Below are positions 39,593-48,574 of a stretch of DNA of 64,000 nucleotides, in pieces. Position 1 is the stretch's first letter. Every line of letters starts with the position of its first letter. The notes under the pieces were generated by a model. It was not told the DNA's origin and ran no database searches. It saw nothing but the letters and a program-made list of their open reading frames with translations. Position numbers and translations under genes: made by a program. This stretch comes from Verrucomicrobiota bacterium. Its GTDB lineage: Bacteria > Verrucomicrobiota > Verrucomicrobiia > Limisphaerales > Pedosphaeraceae. Location of the stretch: assembly GCA_021325145.1 (NCBI GenBank), contig JAJPHR010000103.1, positions 1 to 64,000 of the forward strand, given 5' to 3'.

Positions 39593-41767
39593 GTGGCTTG
39601 TTCAAAGCGATTCGCGGGTCGGGCCCTTCTGTGTGTGATCGGGCTCGGCTTGAGTGCTTGCAAGCCGCAACTAACCCAGGTCAACCATTCAACTCCTGTG
39701 ACAACTTCCTCCCACGCTCCCGAATCGGCCCACGCGCACACCAACCGCCTGGCCCGCGAGAAATCGCCCTACCTGCTGCAGCACCAGTTTAACCCGGTGG
39801 ATTGGCATGCCTGGGGCGAGGAAGCGTTCGCGAAGGCCCGCCAGGAAAACAAACCCATCTTCCTGAGCATCGGCTATTCCACCTGTCATTGGTGCCATGT
39901 GATGGAACGTGAATCGTTCGAGAGCGAAACCCTGGCGGCGTATCTCAACGAACATTTTGTCAGCATCAAAGTGGACCGCGAGGAACGACCGGACGTGGAC
40001 AAGATTTACATGACCTTCGTGCAGGCAACGTCAGGGCAGGGCGGCTGGCCGTTGAATTGTTTTCTCACGCCGGATCTCAAGCCGTTTTACGGCGGCACCT
40101 ATTTCCCGCCCGAGAGCAAGTACGGCCGGCCCAGTTTTCTGGATTTGCTCAAACATATCAATCAGCTCTGGGAGACGCGGCACGGTGACGTGACCAATTC
40201 GGCGGCGCAACTCCATGGCCAGCTTGAGCAGATGACCGCGAAGGAACTCACCAACGGGCTGCTGCTCACGCGTTCCGTGCTCAGCAACGCGGCCGCGCAG
40301 TTGAAGGAAAGTTATGACCCGCGAAACGGCGGCTTCGGCGACGCGCCCAAATTTCCGCAGCCGAGCCAGCCGGCGTTTCTGTTGCGCTACGGCGCGCGGT
40401 TCGGCGACCAGGAGGCGGTAAAGATGGTTCTGAACACCTGTGATCACATGGCGGCGGGCGGCATCCATGATCAGCTCGGCGGCGGGTTTGCGCGATACTC
40501 GGTGGATGCGCACTGGCTCGTGCCGCACTTCGAAAAAATGCTCTATGACAACGCCCAACTCGCCAATCTTTACCTCGACGCCCATCTCGTGAGCGGCGAA
40601 ACGCGCTACGCGGACACCGCGCGTGACATTATCGCTTACGTGCTGCGGGACATGACCCACCCCGACGGCGGCTTTTACTCGGCCGAAGACGCCGACAGCG
40701 AGGGCAAGGAGGGCAAGTTCTACTGTTGGACGCGAGCCGAATTGTCGAAGCTGCTCACACCCGAGGAATTCAATGTGGCCGTGCGTTACTTCGGCATCAC
40801 CGGGGAAGGAAATTTTGTGGATCACAGCGATCCAAATCCGTTGCCGAACCAAAATGTGCTGAGCATCGTCGACCCAAATTTGCCCAAGGCGGACGCGCCG
40901 CTATTGGAATCCGCCAAATCGAAGATGTTCGCTGCCCGCGCCAAACGAGTGCGCCCGCATCTCGATGACAAAGTGCTGGCTTCCTGGAACGGGCTGATGC
41001 TGGGCGCGCTGGCCCGGGCGTATGCGATCCTGGGCGATAAGTCGTATCTAACCGCGGCCGAGAAGAACCTCGCATTCCTTCAGGCGAAACTTTGGGATCC
41101 AAGCACCCGCACGCTGTATCACCGCTGGCGCGATGGGCAAAGGGATTCTGTCCAGTTGCAACAAGCCTATGCTTATTTGTTGTCAGGCGTGCTTGATTTG
41201 TACGAAGCCACGATCGAGCCGCGGCATCTCGACTTTGCCATCGCGCTGGCGGATACCATGCTCGCGAAATTTTACGATGCCGGGCAAGGCGGCTTCTGGC
41301 AAAGCGCCGATGCCGCCGATTTGATTTTGCGCGTGAAGGAGGATTACGACGGCGCGGAACCCTCCGGCAATTCCGTGGCCACGCTGGCCTTGCTGCGGTT
41401 GAGCGCCATTACGAGCAAGAAGGAATATCAACAGGCGGCGGAGAAAACGCTGCGCCTGTTCGGGCCACGCCTGCAAAATCTTTCACAGGCAGTCCCGTAT
41501 ATGCTGCTCGCATTCGATTTCTCGCTCGAAGAACCGCGACGCGTCGTCATCGCGGGTGATCCATCGGCGCCCGACGCCCTCGCGCTCCTCCGTGCCGCCC
41601 ATGCGGTCTATCAACCGGGCAAAGTTGTTCTTGGCACCGGCGGCGCGGTCGAACCCTTCGCGAAAACCTTGCCCGCAAAAGATGGCGCAATGGTTTACCT
41701 CTGCACCGGAACCGCGTGCCAGCCGCCGACCCGAGAGGTTGGAAAAATCAAGGAGATGTTGAAGTGA
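39593..41767 (+). CDS. DUF255/YyaL thioredoxin-domain lipoprotein
   Basis: A 724-residue protein from a GTG at 39593, which places a basic N-region (ACSKRFAGR), hydrophobic stretch and lipobox (LSAC) at the front; ATG 39542 gives a longer signal but lies inside a repeat. After the anchor comes the conserved DUF255 domain: 'NRLAREKSPYLLQHQFNPVDWHAWGEEAF', the redox motif CHWC in STCHWCHVMERESF, 'DREERPDVDKIYM' and 'GGWPLNCFLTPD'. The rest (about 200-680) is an alpha/alpha six-hairpin toroid like glycosidase or epimerase folds (HFEKMLYDNAQL, DADSEGKEG, SWNGLMLGALA). Function of the family is unknown; a periplasmic redox or sugar-related role is suggested. Confidence 0.88.
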   Translation: MACSKRFAGRALLCVIGLGLSACKPQLTQVNHSTPVTTSSHAPESAHAHTNRLAREKSPYLLQHQFNPVDWHAWGEEAFAKARQENKPIFLSIGYSTCHWCHVMERESFESETLAAYLNEHFVSIKVDREERPDVDKIYMTFVQATSGQGGWPLNCFLTPDLKPFYGGTYFPPESKYGRPSFLDLLKHINQLWETRHGDVTNSAAQLHGQLEQMTAKELTNGLLLTRSVLSNAAAQLKESYDPRNGGFGDAPKFPQPSQPAFLLRYGARFGDQEAVKMVLNTCDHMAAGGIHDQLGGGFARYSVDAHWLVPHFEKMLYDNAQLANLYLDAHLVSGETRYADTARDIIAYVLRDMTHPDGGFYSAEDADSEGKEGKFYCWTRAELSKLLTPEEFNVAVRYFGITGEGNFVDHSDPNPLPNQNVLSIVDPNLPKADAPLLESAKSKMFAARAKRVRPHLDDKVLASWNGLMLGALARAYAILGDKSYLTAAEKNLAFLQAKLWDPSTRTLYHRWRDGQRDSVQLQQAYAYLLSGVLDLYEATIEPRHLDFAIALADTMLAKFYDAGQGGFWQSADAADLILRVKEDYDGAEPSGNSVATLALLRLSAITSKKEYQQAAEKTLRLFGPRLQNLSQAVPYMLLAFDFSLEEPRRVVIAGDPSAPDALALLRAAHAVYQPGKVVLGTGGAVEPFAKTLPAKDGAMVYLCTGTACQPPTREVGKIKEMLK

Positions 41768-41800
41768 AGCGTCTTGAGGCTCGGTGAACGATTGGGCGTT

Positions 41801-42220
41801 TCAGATATAGTACATCTTCCCCTTATCCGAACCTTGATCGAGCAATTGTTGGAAGTTGATTGAGCCGGCGGAATCGTCCACGGCCTTTTGCAATTTTTTC
41901 CACGCATCGCGCAACTCGAGCGGGCATTGGGGATCGCTGAGCGCGGGCGAATCGAACACCTGACCGTGAACGCACCGCAGGACATCGGCCAGGGTGATTT
42001 CCGCCGGCGGTCGCGCCAGGAGGTAACCGCCTTCCTTGCCGCGCACGCTCTTGACGATGTGTTGCGACTTCAACTCGATGAGAATTTGGATGAGATAATT
42101 TTGCGGGATGCCCTGCTCTTCGGCCAAATCTTCGACGCGCAAGGACTCGCGGGACTGATAGTGTCGCGCCAGTCCCATGACCGCACGCGCGGCGTAGTCG
42201 CTCTTCGCGGAAAGCTTCAT
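41801..42220 (-). CDS. Rrf2-family transcriptional regulator
   Basis: A 139-residue winged-helix repressor beginning MKLSAKSDYAARAVMGLA, the usual Rrf2 start. The recognition part 'LRVEDLAEEQGIPQNYLIQILIELKSQHIVKSVRGKEGGYLLARPPAEITLADVL' is complete. Iron-sulfur members (IscR, NsrR) carry three clustered cysteines; here only CVHG and QCPLEL are seen, so a [2Fe-2S] cluster bound in the IscR manner is unlikely and the protein is closer to CymR-type members. It converges with the thioredoxin-domain gene and lies 59 bases upstream of nothing divergent; its target is unknown. Confidence 0.9.
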   Translation of the reverse strand: MKLSAKSDYAARAVMGLARHYQSRESLRVEDLAEEQGIPQNYLIQILIELKSQHIVKSVRGKEGGYLLARPPAEITLADVLRCVHGQVFDSPALSDPQCPLELRDAWKKLQKAVDDSAGSINFQQLLDQGSDKGKMYYI

Positions 42221-42279
42221 GTACGCACCATAAGCAGGTGATGTCGAATGTGCAACGAAAACTGCCGTTCGGCCTGCGG

Positions 42280-43176
42280 CTACGGCTTCAGATCAGGCGC
42301 ACCCTGCCGCTTTGTGTTGCGGGCATGAATCGCGGGATCAAACCCGTACTCGCGCGCAAATTCTGCGATCGGAGCTTCCAGGTAAATCATGCGTTTCTGG
42401 AACGGGTCGCGAAACGCCAGGCGCGTGGCTCGCAACGCAATGCGCTGCCGCCCTTTCGATGCCGCCGCTTGATCGGTGCCGTAGAGCGCGTCGCCCACAA
42501 TGGGAAGGTTCGCCGCCGCCAGGTGCACGCGAATCTGGTGGGTCCTGCCAGTCGTGGGCCGGGCTTCAATCACAGTCTTGTCCCCGATGGTTTGGAGGAC
42601 GCGAAAATGCGTCCGGGCATCCTTGGCAAATTCGGATTTCACTCCGCGCCCCGCTCTTTCAGTTCTGGAGCGCGAACCCGGGCTTCCCTCGTCCCCGGCG
42701 AAATCAAGATCCGGTTCAGATTGTTTTTCGCTCGGACGCTCATGGGAATCCGCCACGCGCATGCGCCCCTTGATTCGGGCGTCGGCGATCAGCGGCAGTT
42801 CGCAGGTCCACTCGCCCTGCGGAGGGACTCCTTTCACGACGGCCAGATAGGTCTTTTCCACGTTGCGGGTTTCGAACAATTCGCTGTACGCACGGAGTGC
42901 GCCGGGGCTTTTGGCGAGCAGCAGCAAGCCGGTCGTTTCGGCATCGAGCCGGTGAATGAACCGCAGATATTTCAGGTTGCGCGAACGGGCCCAAAAATCA
43001 CCCGCGTTCAGGGACGATTGCAATGCGAGTTGCAGGTTGCGTCCCGTTTGGTCCCACGAATCCGGCGCGAGCAGCCACCCGGCCGGCTTGTCCACGGCGA
43101 TCAATGACCGGTCTTCGTAAAGAATGGGAATGACGAGGTCGGCTTCGGCGAGTTCGATCTGTTTTGGTTTGGGCAC
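42280..43176 (-). CDS. RluA-family pseudouridine synthase
   Basis: A 298-residue RNA-modifying enzyme. The catalytic Asp lies in FIHRLDAETTGLLLLAKS; the preceding 'LIAVDKPAGWLLAP' and the later 'EKTYLAVVKG' and 'TGRTHQIRVHLAAANLPIVGDALYG' are RluA hallmarks. No N-terminal S4 domain is present. A basic and acidic insert of about 40 residues (ERPSEKQSEPDLDF...) separates the strands in the middle and looks unconserved. The rRNA or tRNA site that it modifies cannot be told. The gene begins one base after the stop of the neighbouring membrane-protein gene, so the two form an operon. Confidence 0.92.
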   Translation of the reverse strand: MPKPKQIELAEADLVIPILYEDRSLIAVDKPAGWLLAPDSWDQTGRNLQLALQSSLNAGDFWARSRNLKYLRFIHRLDAETTGLLLLAKSPGALRAYSELFETRNVEKTYLAVVKGVPPQGEWTCELPLIADARIKGRMRVADSHERPSEKQSEPDLDFAGDEGSPGSRSRTERAGRGVKSEFAKDARTHFRVLQTIGDKTVIEARPTTGRTHQIRVHLAAANLPIVGDALYGTDQAAASKGRQRIALRATRLAFRDPFQKRMIYLEAPIAEFAREYGFDPAIHARNTKRQGAPDLKP

Positions 43177-43177
43177 G

Positions 43178-44341
43178 TCAATGTTTCAATCCCAGAACCA
43201 GGATCACAAGGTCAATGACGAACAGCAGCACGATGGTCACTTCCAGGGTCAACATCCACCAGTTGTTCTGGTCGTGCTTGAGCAATTGATAGAGATCGTC
43301 AAGGGTCTTGAGCTTGCCATCGATGGAGCGATGCCAGTCGCCCAGATGAAACCGGGCGGAAATGTTTTCGTAAATGCGCGCGAGATGCCAATCGCCAAAA
43401 AACTTGGTAATGTTGGACAATTCATCGTTAAACCGGGCAAGGTCGATGCGGATGTCGCGCAATTCGCGCAGAATGTCACTGCGGCTGCGCACATGGCGTT
43501 CGCCAAGATCGCGATAGGAGCGTTCCAGGGCCTCGTCGAGAATCCGGTCGTAGGCTTCGAGTTCGGCCAGTTGAAGGTTCGCCAACTCGATCACATAAAG
43601 CGTTTCGTCGAAATTCTCGGGCTCGTCAACGATGAGCGCGGCGTCCCAATCCACCACGACGATGTCTTTCTCGTAATAGCTCAGGTAGCGGCCCGTCGAT
43701 TCATCCGCTTCCTGGGTGGAGAGATGGTCGATGTCCGGTTCCTGGGTGAGGAGCGAGGCCACCTCCCGGCGGTGCGCCCGCAGCCAATTCTCGGAGCTGA
43801 GGGGCGCGCCATCGGCGGTCAACAAAGGCGAGCGGATGCAGAAAACGGTATAGGCTTCCTCGGGCGCAAGTTGCTGCACCGGGCGCACGTAATAGGGCGC
43901 GAGTTCGCGACGGACTTCCTCGGCCAGTTGGCGCACTTCATCCTGCAGCACGCCATTGCTGAATTCGAGGTCATGATAATCGACCAGATCCTCCACGCGT
44001 TCCACTGCGAATGGCACGCTTACTGTGATGCTGATGGCTCCAACGGGCAGAATTTTGACGGTGCGGTTTATGCGGACCGGCCCGCGGGGGCCAAGGCGCT
44101 CCAGCGGCGGCAGCCGGACCATTTGCGGCTTGTAAAAGAAAAGATGGCGCGGGCTGCGTTTGCTGGCGTCGACGGCGAATTGCGCCACGGGCTGGCCCAG
44201 GAGTTCGCGAATCGGCTGGCGCGACATGTCGTAGGCCAGGTCGAAAGCATAAATATAAACCACCTCGCCCACATACTGCTGAACCTTTACAGCAGCGGGC
44301 CGAAAATCCATCGTTTGTTTGGCTTGTTCCACCGAAGTCAC
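43178..44341 (-). CDS. Membrane-anchored protein of unknown function, DUF155/RMND1-like architecture
   Basis: A 387-residue protein. The first 330 residues are soluble and rich in charged helices; the segment 'FFGDWHLARIYENISARF' followed by 'SIDGKLKTLDDLYQLL' and a single C-terminal membrane helix (about 362-384, LEVTIVLLFVIDLVIL) resembles the end of DUF155 proteins (RMND1/Sad1-interacting types), where a long coiled region precedes a tail anchor. The N-terminal half (GEVVYIYAFDLAYDMSR, VDYHDLEFSNGVL) is compatible but I cannot confirm the family. It is cotranscribed with the RluA gene and divergent from a sensor kinase. Tail-anchoring suggests the bulk faces the cytoplasm. Confidence 0.7.
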   Translation of the reverse strand: MTSVEQAKQTMDFRPAAVKVQQYVGEVVYIYAFDLAYDMSRQPIRELLGQPVAQFAVDASKRSPRHLFFYKPQMVRLPPLERLGPRGPVRINRTVKILPVGAISITVSVPFAVERVEDLVDYHDLEFSNGVLQDEVRQLAEEVRRELAPYYVRPVQQLAPEEAYTVFCIRSPLLTADGAPLSSENWLRAHRREVASLLTQEPDIDHLSTQEADESTGRYLSYYEKDIVVVDWDAALIVDEPENFDETLYVIELANLQLAELEAYDRILDEALERSYRDLGERHVRSRSDILRELRDIRIDLARFNDELSNITKFFGDWHLARIYENISARFHLGDWHRSIDGKLKTLDDLYQLLKHDQNNWWMLTLEVTIVLLFVIDLVILVLGLKH

Positions 44342-44492
44342 AGTAAAACCTACCTTACCGGGGCGGGGAAGTCCACGATTGGTGTGGTGTGCGCAATTGC
44401 TTGTGATCCAATGAGTTGCATCATTTATAAATTCCCCGTAACGGTAAAAACCAAATTTAAAGTAAACACTCCAGCCAGGCTCGGTTCATCTT

Positions 44493-44535
44493 GGGGTTTA
44501 TACCCCATTTCTAATTTACCCTTTTAGCCTATACT
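44493..44535 (+). promoter_or_regulatory. Possible promoter and operator before the REC-kinase gene
   Basis: A palindrome GGGGT-TTAT-ACCCC (44493-44506) lies just upstream of TATACT (44530-44535), a good -10 element about 17 bases before the start codon. A matching -35 is weak. The AT-rich 211-base divergent region is the most promoter-like gap in the window; the palindrome could be an operator. Confidence 0.3.
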
Positions 44536-44552
44536 CGCCGGGCGCGCTGCTT

Positions 44553-46331
44553 ATGACTCATTCCCTGCGGGTGTTGCTGATTGAGGATTCCGATGATGAT
44601 GCCGAGTTAATCCGGCGAGAAATCCGACGCGGCGGTTACAATCCACACTGCGAGCGCGTGGCGGATGCCGCTGCCATGCAGCGCGCCCTTGACCGGCAGG
44701 AATGGGACCTGGTGATCTCGGATTACGTCATGCCAGGGTTCAGCGGGGTGGAGGCGCTGGCTTTATTCAAAGCCAAAAACCTGGATGTGCCGTTTCTGGT
44801 CGTCTCCGGCCACATTGGCGAGGACCGGGCGGTGGAGATGATGAGAGCGGGCGCGCATGACTATTTGATGAAAGGCCGGCTGGCGCGTCTGGCGCCGGCC
44901 ATCACGCGCGAGTTGCGCGAAGCCGAGGTGCGCAAGGCGCGCCGGGAATCCGACCTCGCGCTGCGGGAAAGCGAAGAACGGTTCCGCCAGCTCGCGGAGA
45001 ACATCGGCGCGGCGTTTTTCATGTTCGAACGGCCGGGCACCGACGGCATCACGCGGCTGCTTTATGTCAGCCCGGCTTGCGAAGTCATCTGGGAGCGCTC
45101 AGCCGCCGCTTTGTACCAGGAACCTTACGCCTGGCTCAAGGCGGTGCATCCGGAAGATCGCGAAACCGTGGCGGCCCACCTGCCGGAGCTTGGCCGCGGG
45201 GAGTTCAACCTGGAGTTTCGAATCGTGCGGCTCACAATGTCGGTTGGTTGGGTGCATTTTCGCGCCTTCCCGGTATTCAATGAACAGGGATCGGTCTATC
45301 GCATCGCCTGCATTGCGGAAGACATCACCGAGCAAAAGGACGCGGCTGAACAAATCCTGGCGGGCGCGCACAAGTTGGAGCAAATGGTGGAGGAATTGAA
45401 GATTGTCGAAGAACAATTACGCGAGAGCAACCGGGAGATTTCCAAAGCCCACGCTGAGTTGGAAAAGCGCGTGGAGCAGCGCACCGCCGATTTGACCGCG
45501 GCCAATGCGGAACTGCAATGCCAGATCCAGGAGCGGGTGCGGCTGGAGCGGGAACTGCTCGAAATCGCCGAAAAGGAGCGCCAGCGCATCGGCTTCGACT
45601 TGCACGACGATCTCAGCCAGCAGCTGATGGGCGTTGCCTTTCTGGTCAAAGCCCTCGAACGCAAGGTGGCGAACAACCACATTCCCACCGTGCCCGAAGC
45701 CCGCCACATACAATCGCTCATCGACGAGGTCATCAATCACACCCATGATCTTGCGCACGATTTCAGCAGCCTCGAACGGCAAGGGGATGATTTGAAAGCC
45801 GAACTGACGAAGCTGGCCGCCAAGGTGAAAAAAATGTTCCAGGTTTCCTGCCGGTTCACTTGCAAAGGCACCCCGCAGCAACTGCCCCAGCACATCGTGG
45901 CCCAATTGTATAAGATCGCCCAGGAATCCGCGAGCAACGCAATCCGGCACGGAAAAGCCAAGCTGGTGTCGATTTCCTTGTCCCGCAGCGCGGCTGAACT
46001 AATCCTGACGATCCGCAACGACGGCCTGCCCATTCCGGAAAGCAGAAGGACCAACGACGGCATGGGGCTGCGGATCATGAATTCGCGGGCGAGCCTGATT
46101 GGCGCGGCCTTGAAAATCGAATCGGACCAGGGAGAGGGCACCGTGGTGACGTGCACATTGCCGCTCAAGGCTTCGCCCAAGCCCGCAACCCTGCCACTGA
46201 GCGTCGCGAAGTTGGAAGCGCAAGGCCGCAAGGCACACTCGCTCACCACGGATTTTGGTGATGAGCTTTGCTACGTGCCGGGAAAAACCGTCGGGAAGGT
46301 TGGCCTTCAACCTACTGTCGTTTCCAAATGA
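44553..46331 (+). CDS. Sensor kinase REC-PAS-HisKA_3-HATPase (NarX/LiaS-type core)
   Basis: A 592-residue soluble kinase. REC domain (about 5-125) with Asp57 in ISDYVMP; PAS domain (about 145-265, 'VHPEDRETVAAHLPEL', ending EDITEQKD); a long coiled coil (about 270-340); HisKA_3 with His351 in GFDLHDDLSQQLMG; and a HATPase_c with 'AQESASNAIRHGKA', 'IRNDGLPIPE' and 'GMGLRIMNSRA'. The HisKA_3 type normally pairs with a NarL-family regulator, which is not encoded here. Its REC domain and linker closely resemble those of the hybrid kinase at 35 kb. A low-complexity tail of about 45 residues overlaps the convergent lipoprotein gene by 20 bases. Confidence 0.92.
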   Translation: MTHSLRVLLIEDSDDDAELIRREIRRGGYNPHCERVADAAAMQRALDRQEWDLVISDYVMPGFSGVEALALFKAKNLDVPFLVVSGHIGEDRAVEMMRAGAHDYLMKGRLARLAPAITRELREAEVRKARRESDLALRESEERFRQLAENIGAAFFMFERPGTDGITRLLYVSPACEVIWERSAAALYQEPYAWLKAVHPEDRETVAAHLPELGRGEFNLEFRIVRLTMSVGWVHFRAFPVFNEQGSVYRIACIAEDITEQKDAAEQILAGAHKLEQMVEELKIVEEQLRESNREISKAHAELEKRVEQRTADLTAANAELQCQIQERVRLERELLEIAEKERQRIGFDLHDDLSQQLMGVAFLVKALERKVANNHIPTVPEARHIQSLIDEVINHTHDLAHDFSSLERQGDDLKAELTKLAAKVKKMFQVSCRFTCKGTPQQLPQHIVAQLYKIAQESASNAIRHGKAKLVSISLSRSAAELILTIRNDGLPIPESRRTNDGMGLRIMNSRASLIGAALKIESDQGEGTVVTCTLPLKASPKPATLPLSVAKLEAQGRKAHSLTTDFGDELCYVPGKTVGKVGLQPTVVSK

Positions 46332-46752
46332 TCAGGTAGGCTTTTGACCCGGCGGCGCTTTCAAACGCTGTGGGACGCGGTTCGCCCGGCATGGTGTAGC
46401 AAATGTGCAGCGTATCGCCTTGCAAGGAGTAGATTCCCTGCGCTTCCTTCCCGGCAAGGTCGCCTTCCGTTCCCATCATGCTGATCTGCGCCGGGTGCTT
46501 CGATTGATCTATCCGGTAACTGCTGTCGAAGAGAACCTCCGAGCCTTTCTCCGTTTTATAACGATCCTGGGTCAGCGTCAGATGCAGTAGCTGCACCGTG
46601 TCCGCCCGCAGGGGCTTTCCATCCACCATGGCGGAAACGCATGCCCAGGTGCCTTGAAGTGCGTTGGTTTCATTCATGTGAGAAGTCCCTGTGGTGCAAG
46701 CGCCAGCCGATAGCAGCATGGCCAGGGCGCAAATGGTCCGAGTGAGTTTCAT
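46312..46752 (-). CDS. TIGR03067-domain exported protein
   Basis: A 146-residue exported protein from ATG 46752 (an ATG three codons upstream is also possible). The signal region 'LTRTICALAMLLSAGAC' ends in a lipobox-like AGAC, so lipid anchoring is likely but not canonical. The body starts 'ALQGTWACVSAMVDGKPLRADTV' and ends with 'YSLQGDTLHICYTMPGEPRP..FES..GS', the layout of TIGR03067 domains common in planctomycetes and verrucomicrobia. These small beta-rich domains have no established function. It converges with the kinase gene and overlaps its last codons. Confidence 0.8.
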   Translation of the reverse strand: MKLTRTICALAMLLSAGACTTGTSHMNETNALQGTWACVSAMVDGKPLRADTVQLLHLTLTQDRYKTEKGSEVLFDSSYRIDQSKHPAQISMMGTEGDLAGKEAQGIYSLQGDTLHICYTMPGEPRPTAFESAAGSKAYLIIWKRQ

Positions 46753-46999
46753 AAACGACAATGCCTAGGATGGTTCAATCGAATGCTGCCCGTTGAAGGA
46801 TCGGAAATCAAGCGCTCAACGTGATGAAGGCAGTCCTTTAAAGCGCACTCTTTTGTCTGTGCCGGTCAAAATCCAGATATGCCCGATTCCATTTTATCAC
46901 TGTTGTCACACAGTTGTAACCATCGCATGGAAACACCGCTCGGAATTATAATTCACAATCCAGCCTGGTTCGACAACCTTGGGGCAGACAGAGGAACGT

Positions 47000-48433
47000 A
47001 TGAATGCAAAACATGTCGAACTCTGGCAGAGGTTGGAACAGTTCCAACTGGATTCAGCGGAAGCGGCGCTTCCGTTTTCGGCCCGGCTCGCCCGGGAAAA
47101 CAATTGGTCTCCCGCCTACACACAGCGCGTTATTGCGGAATACAAACGGTTCGCCTTTCTGGCCGCCGCCGCCGGACACCCGGTGTCGCCGTCCGAAGAC
47201 GTGGATCAGGCCTGGCATCTGCACCTGACCTATTCCGAGAACTACTGGAAGGTTTTTTGCCCGGGGATCCTTGGCCGGCCATTGCATCATCAACCGACCC
47301 GGGGCGGTGTAACCGAACGCGACAAGTTTCAGGACTGGTATGCACGCACCCTGGCGAGCTACGAGAGCTTTTTCGGCGCGCCGCCTCCGCGCGACATCTG
47401 GCCGCCGCCGGACGCGCACCGAAAGGAGAAGCACAATTTTATCCGGGTGGATCGCGAGAGGAACTGGGTGATTCCGAAGCCGCGTCTTCGGCTCAGCCCA
47501 AAATTCGCCGCGTGCCTTGGATTCGGCGCGATCGTGGCCTTCTGCACCGCGGCAATGCCCGCGCAAACCCTGAACGTGTTCGACTGGCGCGGACCGGATT
47601 TCCTGGTGTTCTATTGTGTGTTTTTCGCCGCGGCTTTCAGCGTAGCGTTGTGGCTGCGCCGGAACCTGCGCCTTCCGGAGGCCGCTCAACCGCTCAGCGT
47701 GCCTGACCTGAACGGCTATGCGACCGCCTTCCTGAATGGCGGGAAGGTGCTCGCGGTAAATACCGCCATTGCCAGTCTCTTAAACCAAAAAATCCTGCAC
47801 TTTGATGCGAAAGAACGACGCCTGACCAGCCTGGTTCCGGAACCATTGCTCACGCATGAATTGGAGAAGGCCGTTTGCTCGGCTACAGAAGCGAAGGGCG
47901 GAGCACCCATTGCCGACGTGCGCCTAGCCGCTAAAACCGTGGTCGACGAGCTTGCCGGCGATTTGAAGGCGCAAGGGCTGATTGTGGCCGACGGGGCCGC
48001 GCAAAAAGCCAGGGCGATTCCGTTGCTGGTGACGTTTGCGGTAATCGCCGCCGGCGTGGTTAAAATCATCATCGGGGCCAGCCGGGACAAACCGGTTGGA
48101 TTTCTGGTTGCACTATGCCTGGTCTCAGCCGTGATCTCCCTGGCCGCGTTCGCGCGCCGGCCCTTGCGGAGCCGGAAGGGCGACGCCGTGCTGGAGCGGT
48201 TGAAGGAACGCCACGTGGGCCCGCGACAACTCGGCAAGGATGTATCCAGCATTCCCGCCGTTGAATTTGCAACCATAGTTGGATTGTTTGGGATGACGGC
48301 GCTGGCCGGAACCGAATTGGCCGACTTGCGCACCAAGTTGCAACCGCCGTCCATCGGTGGCGACGGCGGTTGCGGCAGTTCGTGCGGGGGCGGATGCGGA
48401 GGGGGTTGTGGAGGTTGTGGTGGTGGAGATTAG
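47000..48433 (+). CDS. TIGR04222-like membrane protein with Cys/Gly-rich tail
   Basis: A 477-residue protein from ATG 47000, which has GAGGAA five bases upstream; an earlier in-frame ATG at 46979 is less likely. The N-terminal part (about 1-140) reads like a glycine-rich-domain-protein (DUF1399-like) module, with 'YKRFAFLAAAAGHPVSPSEDVDQAWHLHLTYSENYW' and 'DKFQDWY'. Three to four membrane helices follow (about 172-195, 201-218, 338-355, 363-385), and a cytoplasmic-looking region between. The end is GGDGGCGSSCGGGCGGGCGG..., which is typical of TIGR04222 proteins. The function of the tail (metal binding or anchoring) is unknown. The fusion with the N-terminal module is unusual to me. Confidence 0.8.
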   Translation: MNAKHVELWQRLEQFQLDSAEAALPFSARLARENNWSPAYTQRVIAEYKRFAFLAAAAGHPVSPSEDVDQAWHLHLTYSENYWKVFCPGILGRPLHHQPTRGGVTERDKFQDWYARTLASYESFFGAPPPRDIWPPPDAHRKEKHNFIRVDRERNWVIPKPRLRLSPKFAACLGFGAIVAFCTAAMPAQTLNVFDWRGPDFLVFYCVFFAAAFSVALWLRRNLRLPEAAQPLSVPDLNGYATAFLNGGKVLAVNTAIASLLNQKILHFDAKERRLTSLVPEPLLTHELEKAVCSATEAKGGAPIADVRLAAKTVVDELAGDLKAQGLIVADGAAQKARAIPLLVTFAVIAAGVVKIIIGASRDKPVGFLVALCLVSAVISLAAFARRPLRSRKGDAVLERLKERHVGPRQLGKDVSSIPAVEFATIVGLFGMTALAGTELADLRTKLQPPSIGGDGGCGSSCGGGCGGGCGGCGGGD

Positions 48434-48574
48434 CAACGTTTGCAAGGGCGGTTCTGGAGCGTACTTCGCGTTGGCTATAAGCTTCGCCTCTCAACCTGGT
48501 TTGACCGGTTATTTCGCCAACCATAAATCTGCCATCGTCAAACGCCAGCCAATCGAGTATAATAGCCGCCAACC

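Noticed and set aside
46879..47706. 275-residue plus-strand frame overlapping the TIGR04222-like gene
   Set aside because: Alternative frame of the same region with Arg/Gly/Ser-rich composition; the other frame shows membrane helices, a ribosome binding site and the CGGGC tail.
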